From contig NZ_CP081864.1 of assembly GCF_019797845.1 (NCBI RefSeq), positions 1,550,001-1,614,000 of the forward strand: 64,000 bases of DNA, in the 5' to 3' direction. Positions 10,711 through 19,339 of the stretch are shown here, piece by piece. The stretch is from Symbiopectobacterium purcellii. Its GTDB lineage: Bacteria; Pseudomonadota; Gammaproteobacteria; Enterobacterales; Enterobacteriaceae. Numbering within the stretch: the first letter of the stretch is position 1; the number at the start of each line of letters is the position of its first letter. A program made the position numbers and the translations under genes. Below the pieces are notes generated by a model. The model was not told where the DNA came from. It did not search any database and worked only from the letters and a program-made list of their open reading frames with translations.

Positions 10711-10883
10711 TAGTGACGAGATGGATGACGATGGCGTGACGCATCGGCGTACAGGCATTGCCTTATCCTTTTCCCCTGAAACGGTATGAAATGTTTCTGT
10801 CAGTGCTTAACCGCGCTAAAATTGTTTTCTTGAACGGCTGACCATAATTATTGTGTACAGTAGTATTTTTACTGAGGTACACG

Positions 10884-11744
10884 ATGCTCTTTATTAATTC
10901 TCCATCTCGAATTGATGTTAAAACAGATACGATTTACTCCGCGTTGTTGAAAAAAACCAATAACAACACACTGTCCTCGAAAACCTTAAATAAGTTGGCG
11001 AAAATAGCCAGAACTTCCTTCGAACTGCCGAAAGCGGATGCCAGGCGAATTTTTAAAAATAATAAACCCGTTACGCCATCGGGCGCGTCGATAATATTGG
11101 CGTATAATATCGGTAAAGCGCTGGCACAAGTGTCTAGTGACAATCTTCGGTCGCAATTAAAGGCGTTTGTCGCACATTGCGGAAGTCCCTCCGTTGATAA
11201 CAACCCCCAAACAGGAATTCCGTGCTCAGCGTCATCATGCACAGCCACTAGCACTGAATTTATAATAAAAAATAGCGATAGGATCGGTGCTTCGCTAGGG
11301 GAAGGGGCACAGGCTATTGTGGTTGAAGATAAAAAGAATCCAGGGAAAGTGTTGAAAATTTTCTATGATGATGTGTCGTCCAATGAGGTTGCCCGGCAAG
11401 CAGATTCGTTCCGCCTTTTTTATGGGAATGAATCTGCCAGTATTATTGCTCAGGGGATTATCCAGTTGGATAAAATTGATGGCGTTCCTTTGTCCAAGGT
11501 CGATTATTTTGCTGATGACGCTGAGGAGGACTTTATATTATTGTTATACGAAATGTGTGACAAAGGTTGTCCGCCGACCGATATGTCGGAAGATAACTTT
11601 TTATACAACCTTGCAAGAAATCAATTTTATCCTGTTGATATCTCCTATTTCCCCGGAGACAAGATTGACCTCGGTGGTTTACATTATATTCTCAAGTTGA
11701 TTGCGGAAAAAAGTAAGCCTCAGCCTATTGGAATAGCGATATAG
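10884..11744 (+). CDS. Putative OspG/NleH-type protein kinase effector (type III secretion effector candidate)
   Basis: 286-aa protein with a minimal kinase fold in its C-terminal half. Visible elements are a glycine-rich loop LGEGAQA (138-144), VLK with Lys158 as candidate ATP-binding lysine, FYGNESASII (179-188, matching FYGDEASVVI of Shigella OspG), PTDMSEDN (Asp233/Asn238, matching the catalytic HYDLNTGN of OspG) and PVDIS (Asp252, matching PIDF). The His of the HxD motif is replaced by Pro-Thr. The N-terminal 130 residues are Ser/Thr/Asn-rich, as in many secreted effectors. ATG 10884 is chosen over an upstream in-frame ATG because GAGGT lies five bases ahead. The gene is visibly AT-richer than its neighbours and sits alone between hyfA and hypC, suggesting acquisition. 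No hrp-box was seen. HopBF1-like kinases are an alternative family. Confidence 0.68.
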   Translation: MLFINSPSRIDVKTDTIYSALLKKTNNNTLSSKTLNKLAKIARTSFELPKADARRIFKNNKPVTPSGASIILAYNIGKALAQVSSDNLRSQLKAFVAHCGSPSVDNNPQTGIPCSASSCTATSTEFIIKNSDRIGASLGEGAQAIVVEDKKNPGKVLKIFYDDVSSNEVARQADSFRLFYGNESASIIAQGIIQLDKIDGVPLSKVDYFADDAEEDFILLLYEMCDKGCPPTDMSEDNFLYNLARNQFYPVDISYFPGDKIDLGGLHYILKLIAEKSKPQPIGIAI

Positions 11745-11765
11745 GAGGAAATACTGATTGTGCCG

Positions 11766-11782
11766 TTGGCATAAATTTTGCT
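11766..11782 (+). promoter_or_regulatory. Sigma-54 promoter of hypC
   Basis: TTGGCATAAATTTTGCT has GG at 11768-11769 and GC at 11780-11781 separated by exactly ten bases. The predicted transcription start is near 11793, 35 bases before hypC. It begins only about 20 bases after the stop of the kinase-like gene. Confidence 0.8.
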
Positions 11783-11827
11783 AAATCGATGCACGGCAGC
11801 CTGTACTCATCAACAAGGATTATCATC

Positions 11828-12097
11828 ATGTGTCTCGGCATTCCCGGAAAAGTCATCGCACTGGCGGACACCGTGCAGGATACGGCGTGGGTGGATGTAT
11901 GTGGGGTTAAGCGCGAAGTGAATATTGCGCTGGTGGCGGATGGCATTGACGCTGCCAGCCTCATAGACAGTTGGGTATTTGTCCACGTCGGGTTTGCCAT
12001 GAGCCGGTTGGATGAACAGGAAGCGCTCGACACGCTGGCGGCACTGCGCCAAATGGAAGAGGTAGAGCACGATGTTACAATATTTCTGAAACAGTGA
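11828..12097 (+). CDS. hypC: Hydrogenase maturation chaperone HypC/HybG family
   Basis: 89-aa chaperone for assembly of the Fe(CN)2CO part of the NiFe cofactor. It carries the obligatory N-terminal Met-Cys (MCLGIPGKV), where Cys2 contacts the large-subunit precursor and HypD, and the family signatures DVCGVKREVNIAL and WVFVHVGFAMS. The C-terminal end (VEHDVTIFL) resembles HypC more than HybG. The frame is open 39 bases upstream, but only the ATG at 11828 gives the required MC terminus. It is alone here, without hypABDE, facing away from hyf, and has its own sigma-54 promoter. It probably serves HyfG maturation. Confidence 0.9.
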   Translation: MCLGIPGKVIALADTVQDTAWVDVCGVKREVNIALVADGIDAASLIDSWVFVHVGFAMSRLDEQEALDTLAALRQMEEVEHDVTIFLKQ

Positions 12098-12140
12098 GCC
12101 CTTTTGTGATTTACGTCAAGAAATGTAAATGTTAAAACGT

Positions 12141-12159
12141 TATAATGAAAATAACTCTC
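12141..12159 (+). promoter_or_regulatory. Fur box overlapping a TATAAT -10 element, fetM promoter
   Basis: The 19 bases match the Fur consensus GATAATGATAATCATTATC at 14 of 19 positions, and the block starts with a perfect TATAAT. A Fur site over the -10 box would block transcription when iron is plentiful. The -35 region is poor. The location directly before a ferrous iron permease gene makes Fur control likely. Confidence 0.65.
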
Positions 12160-12181
12160 ATTGTCGATGACCATCGTATTT

Positions 12182-14101
12182 ATGTCTAGTTGGCAGAAGT
12201 GTTTGATTGTACTGTGTTTCATGTTTTCCAGCCTGTCGGCATTTGCCGCAACGGATTACAACACCTTCATCCATGACATTCAGGGCCGCCTGGATAAGAC
12301 CGCTGAGCTCTATCAGCAGCAGAAGCCGGATGAAGCCCGTACTGAAGTTCAAATGGCCTACTTCGAGGTGTTTGAGAACCTGGAAGGGCCAATTCGTATC
12401 AATATCTCCGCGCAGAAAAGCTATCAACTGGAAGCCACCTTTGGTGAAATTCGCCGCATGATTGGCGAAGGTAAGCCGCAAGCTGATATTCAGGCCAAGG
12501 TGAACTGGCTGAAAGGCGAGTTAGACAGCGTGTTACCGGTGTTGACTGACGGTCACAAATTGGTGGCTCAGGAGCAGCACGGGGCTTATGGCAACAGCGA
12601 TATCGCCCTCTACTGGCAGCAAAGTTTCAAGACCATTGACGATGGGTTGGCGCAGGCTGTGGCTGACTATCAGGCAGGCGACTATCAGAAAGCCAGTCAA
12701 AGCGTACAGCAGGCACACTATCAAGGATTTAAAAACTCCGAGATGGAAATGTCAGTGCGCCAAAACCGCTCTTCGCAGCAAGCCGCCTCGATCAACCAGC
12801 AGTTTAGTGCACTGATCGCGCTGACCGCTCAGCCGGATCAAATGAGCGAAGTGGCGTATCGGGTCACCACGCTGCTGCAAGATATTGAAGATGTGCTGCC
12901 GGGCTTACCCACCACCCGCGACGATCAGCCCGTATCGGCGGCACCGGATAACAGTATCGCTGGCGCTGACATTCCGGATGCGGACTGGGCCAGCGTAGTT
13001 AATAACATCAACCAGGCTATCGCAGCAGCGATTGCGCAGTATGAAAGCGGACAGGTAAAACCGGCCATTATGGCGGTGCAGGATGCCTACTTCGATCTGT
13101 TTGAAGCCAGCGGTATGGAGAACAAAGTCGGCTCGCGTGATTCTGCATTCAAATCCACGCTGGAAGGCTATTTCACCCGTCTGGTCAGTATGATGAGCGC
13201 CGGGCAGCCAGTTTCTGCGCTGCATGCGCAGGCTGATGCGATGCAACAGGACTTGGCTAACGCAGTCACCATGCTGGGCAGCGGCAGTGAAACGCACTGG
13301 AGCCTGCTGATCTACAGTCTGCTGATCATCGTGCGTGAAGGGCTGGAGGCGCTGCTGATCGTGGCTGCTATCGTGGCCTATCTGGTGAAAAACAATCACC
13401 ATGACAAACTGCCGTTAATCCGCCAGTCGGTGTATGTGGCGCTGGTGTGCAGTGTATTGACCGCCGTGTTGTTCCAGATGCTGTTCAGTAATTCCGGTGC
13501 CAGTCGTGAATTGCTGGAAGGGTTCACCATGCTGATTGCGGTGGTGATGCTGTTCAGCATGAGCTATTGGCTGCTGTCTAAAGTCGAAGCCCGACACTGG
13601 AAAGCCTATCTGGAAGGAAAACTGTCGCACTCCCTGAGCAGCGGCTCGGTTGTCGGTTTGTGGCTGACCAGTTTCCTGGCGGTATACCGCGAAGGCGCGG
13701 AAACGGTGCTGTTCTACTTCGCATTAGTGGGGGATGCCAGCAACGTGGCAGGGCACCTCTCTATTCTGGCGGGCTTCCTGATTGGCTGCGTGATATTGCT
13801 TATCGCTTATCTGGTGATGCGCTTTACCGTGGTCAAACTGCCGCTGAAACCCTTCTTTATGTTTACCGGTTGTTTTATGTACCTGATGGCGTTTGTGTTC
13901 GCCGGTAAAGGTGTACTGGAGTTAATCGAAGGCAAGCTGTTTGAACCTACGTTGTTAACGTGGGTTCCGGAAATCAGTGTATTGGGGATCTACCCCTACG
14001 TCGAAACGCTGATACCGCAAGTCGTATTGGTGTTCGCTGCTCTGGCCGCGCTGTGGATTATGCGTCGGCGCGCTGAGACGTTCGAATACGGGAAGCAATG
14101 A
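12182..14101 (+). CDS. fetM: FTR1-family ferrous iron permease FetM with periplasmic N-terminal domain
   Basis: About 639-aa inner-membrane iron permease. After a signal peptide ending near AFAA, an N-terminal region of about 350 residues contains repeated helical units (DEARTEVQMAYFEVFENLEGP and VQDAYFDLFEASGME are two versions), followed by a seven-helix FTR1 domain. Both FTR1 iron motifs are intact: REGLEALL in TM1 and YREGAETVL in TM4. This architecture matches FetM of uropathogenic E. coli and the Campylobacter P19-linked permease. Start choice is uncertain: TTG 12161, ATG 12167 and ATG 12182 are in frame without a clear ribosome site. 12182 is used because it lies downstream of the Fur/-10 element with a compact signal peptide. 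It is first in a seven-gene operon. Confidence 0.88.
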   Translation: MSSWQKCLIVLCFMFSSLSAFAATDYNTFIHDIQGRLDKTAELYQQQKPDEARTEVQMAYFEVFENLEGPIRINISAQKSYQLEATFGEIRRMIGEGKPQADIQAKVNWLKGELDSVLPVLTDGHKLVAQEQHGAYGNSDIALYWQQSFKTIDDGLAQAVADYQAGDYQKASQSVQQAHYQGFKNSEMEMSVRQNRSSQQAASINQQFSALIALTAQPDQMSEVAYRVTTLLQDIEDVLPGLPTTRDDQPVSAAPDNSIAGADIPDADWASVVNNINQAIAAAIAQYESGQVKPAIMAVQDAYFDLFEASGMENKVGSRDSAFKSTLEGYFTRLVSMMSAGQPVSALHAQADAMQQDLANAVTMLGSGSETHWSLLIYSLLIIVREGLEALLIVAAIVAYLVKNNHHDKLPLIRQSVYVALVCSVLTAVLFQMLFSNSGASRELLEGFTMLIAVVMLFSMSYWLLSKVEARHWKAYLEGKLSHSLSSGSVVGLWLTSFLAVYREGAETVLFYFALVGDASNVAGHLSILAGFLIGCVILLIAYLVMRFTVVKLPLKPFFMFTGCFMYLMAFVFAGKGVLELIEGKLFEPTLLTWVPEISVLGIYPYVETLIPQVVLVFAALAALWIMRRRAETFEYGKQ

Positions 14102-14151
14102 TAAGCAAAAATCAAAAACAACATGATATTGATGATATGAGGATGGGTTTG

Positions 14152-14682
14152 ATGAAGATGCAAAAGAGTTTGATTGCCAGCGCGATTATTGCCGGAGTAT
14201 TAACGGCACCTGCCGCGTTCGCGTTTACCGAACATCCGGCTGGTGAGCCGATCACCATTAACGAACTGGAGATCGCTGCGGTCTACTTGCAGCCGATTGA
14301 CATGGAGCCGCGCGGCATGGGCCTGCCAGCGGCTAAATCTGATATTCACCTGGAAGCAGATATCCACGCCGTGGAAGGCAACAAAAACGGCTTCGGCGCA
14401 GGCGAATGGATGCCATACCTGACAATCGCTTATACCCTGGTGAACACCGATACCGGTGCTAAGCAGGAAGGGACTTTCATGCCGATGGTGGCGAGCGATG
14501 GTCCGCACTACGGTGCCAACATTAAAATGATGGGCGTAGGTAACTATAAAGTGACCTACCACATTGAGCCGCCGTCAAAAGCTGGTATGCACCGCCATAC
14601 CGATGGTGAAACCGGTGTTGGCCGCTGGTGGAAACCGTTTGATGTCAGCTATGACTTCAAATACGTTGGTCTGGACAAATAA
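14152..14682 (+). CDS. fetP: Periplasmic iron-binding protein P19/FetP
   Basis: 176-aa secreted protein of the P19 (Tp34) family, which binds copper/iron and feeds the FTR1 permease. A signal peptide ends at APAAFA. The metal-site segments are intact: PIDMEPRGMGLPAAKSDIHLEADIHA (Met and His ligands), VASDGPHYGANI and GMHRHTDGETGVG. The sequence is nearly identical to E. coli FetP as remembered. The frame extends upstream to 14098, overlapping fetM, but ATG 14152 has GAGG nine bases ahead and gives a normal signal peptide. P19 and FTR1 together define the FetMP-type system. Confidence 0.92.
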   Translation: MKMQKSLIASAIIAGVLTAPAAFAFTEHPAGEPITINELEIAAVYLQPIDMEPRGMGLPAAKSDIHLEADIHAVEGNKNGFGAGEWMPYLTIAYTLVNTDTGAKQEGTFMPMVASDGPHYGANIKMMGVGNYKVTYHIEPPSKAGMHRHTDGETGVGRWWKPFDVSYDFKYVGLDK

Positions 14683-14763
14683 TTCGATTCTGGATTGCGT
14701 AAGGCCGTTACGGAAATTCCCCCTGCCGCCCTGGGCGCAGGGGGCTTCGCCTGAGTGTGCGTT

Positions 14764-16185
14764 ATGAGTCATTTTTTTGTTACCGTGCTACAAGCCTTTT
14801 TGCCTGTTGCGCTGCTGTTAGGACTCCACTGGAGTCACCGTTCTGCTCCTTGTCTGCGCCCACTGATGTGGACCACGTTACTGGCTTTGCTGGTCGGCAC
14901 CTTGGTGGGAATTCGCCTGCCTTCCAGTCAAACCGTCCAACTGATTTTTACCCTGATTCAACTGGTCGCACTGGCGCTGTTTTTACTGAGCCAATTCACG
15001 CAAAGTAGCAAATTCGGCTACCTCTGGCAGGGGCTGTTGATCATCGGGGCCGCCGTGCATTGGGGCGACGATCCCAACCTGACGGCACTGACCACCACCC
15101 ATGTAGTAAATACCGATTTACTGTTGAACATCAGCGCGGTGATTCTGGCCTTTGGCTGGGTTGCTTTCAGCGCCGTGCTGTGCAGCATGATGGTGCGGCG
15201 TTTACCGCGCTGGCGCTGGTCGCTACTGCTGCTGCTGGTGGTATTGTTGGTACTGCCGCTGAGCGGCGGTCTGATGTTGCTGTTGATGAAGCTGCAAGCG
15301 CTGGGTTTGACCAAACCGCGTCTGAGCTTTGTGGCGCGCGTCACCAATAACGGCGCGGCGCTTAACTATCTCTGCGCACTGCTGTTGGCGCTGCTCTCGG
15401 TCGGTTTCTTGCTGCCGTTGCTGAAAAATCGTCAGCAGATGCAGTCCACCGACGAAGCGATAGCCAAGCGCAAAGCAACCGCCGATTACCGTAATACGCG
15501 CCGGACCTTTACCGCTGCGTTGGTGGCGCTGCTGGTGGTAGCGCTGGGGCAGCTCTATTGGGATCAGGTTGCATCACAGCCGCCGCGCTTGTCGGAAGCG
15601 CAACCCGTGACGCTCGGCCCGGATGGCAAAGTGCATATTCCTATCGAGCAGGTGCGTGACGGCAAGCTGCACCGTTTTGTCTGGATTGCCGACGACGGCA
15701 AAGCCGTTCGCTTCTTTGTGATTAACCGCTATCCCGACCGGCTTCGCCTCGGCGTGGTGTTTGATGCCTGCTTACTGTGTGGCGATCAGGGCTATGTGAT
15801 GGAAGGCAATCAGGTGATTTGTGTGGCTTGCGGTGTGCGGATCTTTATCCCCTCCATCGGTAAAGCCGGTGGATGTAATCCGGTACCGATTGAAGGGTGG
15901 AGCAACGACGACAACGAACTGGTGATCAGCTACGCGTCGCTGGCGGTAGGTGCGAACTACTTCAGCACCGTGGTTTCGATGGACGTGGTCGATCCGGTCG
16001 ACGGCAGCAAGCTGACCAATCTGAAAGCCGAGCACAAATACCGCTACGCCGGGAAGACCTATTTCTTTGCATCGGAAGCCAGCTACAACAAGTTCCGTGA
16101 CAACCCCCGCAGCTTCGTGACAGCACATCCCGCGGGTAGTACCGAGTCTGCGACGGATAACGCCGCAGCGGACGAGGAGGAGTAA
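14764..16185 (+). CDS. Membrane protein with DUF2318 (predicted metal- or Fe-S-binding) domain, P19-linked
   Basis: 473 aa. The first about 260 residues form several transmembrane helices; the C-terminal half is a soluble DUF2318-type domain with two CxxC pairs, CLLCGDQG and CVACGVRI, followed by a further Cys in GGCNPVP. Homologues are consistently found next to P19/FTR1 (for example the Campylobacter cj1658-cj1665 cluster), where a role in electron transfer for iron reduction or uptake is suspected but unproven. GTG 14755 is in frame upstream; ATG 14764 is preferred. A GC-rich hairpin (near 14719-14745) lies between fetP and this gene and may modulate read-through. Confidence 0.8.
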   Translation: MSHFFVTVLQAFLPVALLLGLHWSHRSAPCLRPLMWTTLLALLVGTLVGIRLPSSQTVQLIFTLIQLVALALFLLSQFTQSSKFGYLWQGLLIIGAAVHWGDDPNLTALTTTHVVNTDLLLNISAVILAFGWVAFSAVLCSMMVRRLPRWRWSLLLLLVVLLVLPLSGGLMLLLMKLQALGLTKPRLSFVARVTNNGAALNYLCALLLALLSVGFLLPLLKNRQQMQSTDEAIAKRKATADYRNTRRTFTAALVALLVVALGQLYWDQVASQPPRLSEAQPVTLGPDGKVHIPIEQVRDGKLHRFVWIADDGKAVRFFVINRYPDRLRLGVVFDACLLCGDQGYVMEGNQVICVACGVRIFIPSIGKAGGCNPVPIEGWSNDDNELVISYASLAVGANYFSTVVSMDVVDPVDGSKLTNLKAEHKYRYAGKTYFFASEASYNKFRDNPRSFVTAHPAGSTESATDNAAADEEE

Positions 16186-16187
16186 TC

Positions 16188-17492
16188 ATGTTATGGCGCA
16201 TGCTACGTCAGTCATGGAGTCGCAATGTGCGGCGCAAATCGCTGGCGGTACTGACGGTGTTTCTGGCTGCCGGTTTGATCTCGGCGCTGCTGGCAGTATC
16301 GATCGATATTGGCGACAAAATGGCGCGCGAACTGAAGTCCTACGGTGCCAATATTCTGGTAGAGCCCGCCGGTCAGGCGGCGCTGCCTGCGCTGTTTGGT
16401 GAAAACAGCAATCCGCTGGCCAGTGAGGAATTTCTTGATGAATCAGAACTGCCCAACATCAAGGATATCTTTTGGCGTAACAATATTGTCGGTTTTGCAC
16501 CGCTGCTCAGCGGGGATGTGATCGTTGCCGGCAAGCACATTTCAGTGCTGGGCACCTTCTTTTCTCAGCCGATCACCATCCCTGATGAAGAGGATTACCA
16601 CACCGGGCAACAGAGCGTCAGCCCTTACTGGCAGGTGACCGGCAATTGGCCGACCGAACCGGTGAGCGAAAATGCGTTGCAGAGCGGGCAGGGGATTGAC
16701 GTGCTGGCGGGAAAACAGCTGGCGCAGCAAAATGGCTGGCAGGTGGGGCAAACGTTACGGTTACAAGGGCCAGAACGCGCGCTGGATGTACGTATCAGTG
16801 GCATTCTTGCCAGCGGTGGCGATGAAGAGAACCGCCTGGTGATGCCGCTGGCGGCGGTGCAGAACATGCTGGGGCTGGAAGGAAAGATTCAGGCCGTGCG
16901 TGTCTCTGCGCTGACGGTGCCGGAAAACGAGCTGTCACGCCGGGCGCGGGAGAATCTCGAAGCGCTCAATGCCGAAGAGTATGACCTGTGGTATTGCACC
17001 GCTTACGTGTCGTCGATTGCCCACCAGTTGGAAGAAGCCATCTCAGGATCGGTGGTCCGCCCTATCTGGCAGGTGGCGGCGTCAGAAGGGGTGGTTATCG
17101 ATAAAATTCAGTTGCTGTTGGGCGTGGTGACCTTTGCCGCACTGGTCGCCGCTGCCATGGGCATTGCCTCATTGATGACCAGTACCATTATGGAGCGTTC
17201 TAAGGAAATCGGTTTGATGAAAGCGCTCGGCGCGCGGCAGTGGCAGATCATGCTGCTGTTCTATCTTGAAGCGGCGATGAGCGGCTTGCTCGGCGGAGCC
17301 TTAGGGTGCATCGCCGGTTGGGGATTAGCGCGTGCGATTGGCTTGATGCTGTTTGGCGTGCCGCTCAGTTTTGCCTGGGTGGTGATCCCGTGCGTACTGG
17401 TGATTGCCATGCTGATTGCTGTGATCGGCACCTGGTTCCCGGCGCGGCGCATTGCCCGACTCTACCCGGTGGAGGTGCTGTATGGCCGTTAA
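16188..17492 (+). CDS. MacB/FtsX-type ABC transporter permease (P19 cluster, first)
   Basis: 434-aa permease with the MacB topology: one N-terminal helix (LAVLTVFLAAGLISALLAV), a periplasmic domain of about 230 residues, then three C-terminal helices with the FtsX signature MERSKEIGLMKALGA. It overlaps the second permease gene by 11 bases and follows the DUF2318 gene by two. In Campylobacter, homologous genes accompany P19 and support iron acquisition. MacB-type permeases usually transmit force to the periplasm rather than import substrate, so here they may drive the periplasmic or redox part of the system (inference). Confidence 0.85.
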   Translation: MLWRMLRQSWSRNVRRKSLAVLTVFLAAGLISALLAVSIDIGDKMARELKSYGANILVEPAGQAALPALFGENSNPLASEEFLDESELPNIKDIFWRNNIVGFAPLLSGDVIVAGKHISVLGTFFSQPITIPDEEDYHTGQQSVSPYWQVTGNWPTEPVSENALQSGQGIDVLAGKQLAQQNGWQVGQTLRLQGPERALDVRISGILASGGDEENRLVMPLAAVQNMLGLEGKIQAVRVSALTVPENELSRRARENLEALNAEEYDLWYCTAYVSSIAHQLEEAISGSVVRPIWQVAASEGVVIDKIQLLLGVVTFAALVAAAMGIASLMTSTIMERSKEIGLMKALGARQWQIMLLFYLEAAMSGLLGGALGCIAGWGLARAIGLMLFGVPLSFAWVVIPCVLVIAMLIAVIGTWFPARRIARLYPVEVLYGR

Positions 17493-18636
17493 TCGCTCGG
17501 GTACAGAGCGCTGGATGGGCAGTATGTTTTGGCGGTTGGTGATTCGCGCATTGCGCTTACGCATGCAGCGTGTCAGCGTGGTGTTTGCTGCACTGACCGT
17601 CGGTGCCGCTATCGTGACCGCCATGTCGGCGGTGTACTTTGATATCAACGCCAAAATGAGCCAGGAACTGCGTACCTTTGGTGCCAACTTTTATATCGGT
17701 CCGGCGCACGGCGGCTCTCTGGCACAAAACGGCTTTCAGCCGATTCTCGACAACGCCCCGCCGGGGCTGATCAATGCTGCCAGCCCGTACTTATACGGCA
17801 TGGCGCGTACCGAGTTGGAGAAAGTGGTGCTAATGGGCGTGTGGTTTGATGCGTTGCGCCAGCTCTCTCCCTATTGGCAGGTAACCGGTGACTGGATTGG
17901 CGTCAAGTTTGACGATCGCAACGCGATGATCGGCGTCAAGTTGGCGGAGCGACTGCATGTCAAAGTCGGCGATAGCGTCACACTGATCGATGGCAGCGAG
18001 CGTCAGCGCCTGCGTATTAAAGGGATTGTTGAAGCCGGTGACGCTACCGACAATATGCTGATCGTGAATCTGGATCTGGCGCAAAAATGGCTGCAAAAGG
18101 AAGGCATCATCAGTAACGCCCTGTTAAGTGTCAGCAACGATCTGGGGCAGGTCGATCGCTTCGCTGCCAGTCTGCAGCAACAATATCCTGATCTGGAGAT
18201 TCGACCTATCCTTAAGGTTTCCGCCTCTGAAGGGCAGGTGCTGGACAAGATTAAAGGGCTGATGGGACTGGTTTCTGCCGTCATTCTGGTGCTCTCTTCG
18301 CTGTGTGTGAACACCACCCTGATGGCGATTGTCGGTGAACGTGCCAAAGAGTTTGCGTTACAGAAAGCGTTGGGCGCGAGCGGGAAAGATATCGTGCGCC
18401 AGATGCTGGCCGAAACCGGTGTGATTGCGCTTGCGGCGGTGGTGTGCGGTTGCCTGCTCGGTTACCTGTTGGCACAGGTACTGGGACTCACGGTGTTCAA
18501 CGCCAGCATTTCGCTGCGTGCACCGGTGCTGCCGCTGACGCTGCTGCTGTCCTTGCTGGTGGCGGCCGCCGCCGCTGTGTTTCCTACCCGGCGCGCGATC
18601 CACGTCGAGCCCGCAAAAGTGTTAAAAGGGGAGTGA
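17482..18636 (+). CDS. MacB/FtsX-type ABC transporter permease (P19 cluster, second)
   Basis: 384-aa paralogue of the preceding permease with the same helix pattern (one plus three) and the C-terminal signature GERAKEFALQKALGA. ATG 17482 is chosen because a perfect GGAGGT lies five bases upstream, within the end of the previous gene. The pair probably forms a heterodimer powered by the ATPase encoded next. The periplasmic domain is shorter than in its partner. Confidence 0.85.
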   Translation: MAVNRSGTERWMGSMFWRLVIRALRLRMQRVSVVFAALTVGAAIVTAMSAVYFDINAKMSQELRTFGANFYIGPAHGGSLAQNGFQPILDNAPPGLINAASPYLYGMARTELEKVVLMGVWFDALRQLSPYWQVTGDWIGVKFDDRNAMIGVKLAERLHVKVGDSVTLIDGSERQRLRIKGIVEAGDATDNMLIVNLDLAQKWLQKEGIISNALLSVSNDLGQVDRFAASLQQQYPDLEIRPILKVSASEGQVLDKIKGLMGLVSAVILVLSSLCVNTTLMAIVGERAKEFALQKALGASGKDIVRQMLAETGVIALAAVVCGCLLGYLLAQVLGLTVFNASISLRAPVLPLTLLLSLLVAAAAAVFPTRRAIHVEPAKVLKGE

Positions 18637-18640
18637 TTCA

Positions 18641-19339
18641 ATGGGTGTTGCACATAACCCGCAAGAGGCGGTGATTGAGACCCGCCAACTGTACAAACGC
18701 TTCGGGCAGGTCACTGCGCTGGAAAACATCAATATCCGTATTCAGCGCGGTGAATTTGTCGCCATCATGGGCGCATCCGGCTCGGGGAAAACCACGCTGA
18801 TGAATATCCTGACCTGCCTCGATACCGTGACGGAAGGGCAGGTGCTGCTGGACGGCGTCGATGCGGCGGCGCTGGATGAAGAAGGACGGCGACGCTTTCG
18901 CGCGGACAAAATCGGGCTGGTGTTCCAGCAGTTCCACCTGATCCCGTTTCTCACCGCGCTGGAAAACGTGATGCTGGCGCAGCATTACCATAGCGTGGTG
19001 GACGAAACGGCGGCACGCCAGGTGCTGGCGCAGGTCGGGCTGGAGCACCGTACCGATCACCTGCCTAGTCAGCTTTCCGGTGGGGAACAGCAGCGCGTCT
19101 GTATTGCTCGTGCGCTGGTGAACGAGCCGCCGGTGATTTTTGCCGATGAACCGACCGGGAATCTGGATGAAGAGAACGAACAACGCGTGCTGGCGCTGTT
19201 GCAGGATCTGCATCATCAGGGACGTACCATTGTCATGGTGACACACAATCCGGAGCTGGGGCGTTTTGCCGATCGTATTATCCGCTTGCAGCACGGCAAG
19301 TATCTGAGCGAGGAGGTTCAACAACATGCAGTGGCGTAA
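18641..19339 (+). CDS. ABC transporter ATP-binding protein (LolD/MacB type, P19 cluster)
   Basis: 232-aa ATPase. The Walker A motif GASGSGKTT is near residues 44-52, the signature LSGGEQQR near 143-150 and Walker [13 protein letters not shown] near 163-174, followed by the switch His in MVTHNPELG. This is the subfamily that serves FtsX-like permeases (LolD, MacB, FtsE). It sits 4 bases after the second permease and overlaps the thioredoxin gene by 14 bases, so the ABC subunits and the redox protein are translationally coupled. Confidence 0.9.
   Translation: MGVAHNPQEAVIETRQLYKRFGQVTALENINIRIQRGEFVAIMGASGSGKTTLMNILTCLDTVTEGQVLLDGVDAAALDEEGRRRFRADKIGLVFQQFHLIPFLTALENVMLAQHYHSVVDETAARQVLAQVGLEHRTDHLPSQLSGGEQQRVCIARALVNEPPVIFADEPTGNLDEENEQRVLALLQDLHHQGRTIVMVTHNPELGRFADRIIRLQHGKYLSEEVQQHAVA

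Noticed and set aside
10800..10884. hrp-box upstream of the kinase-like gene
   Set aside because: Neither a GGAACC nor a CCAC half at proper spacing could be found.
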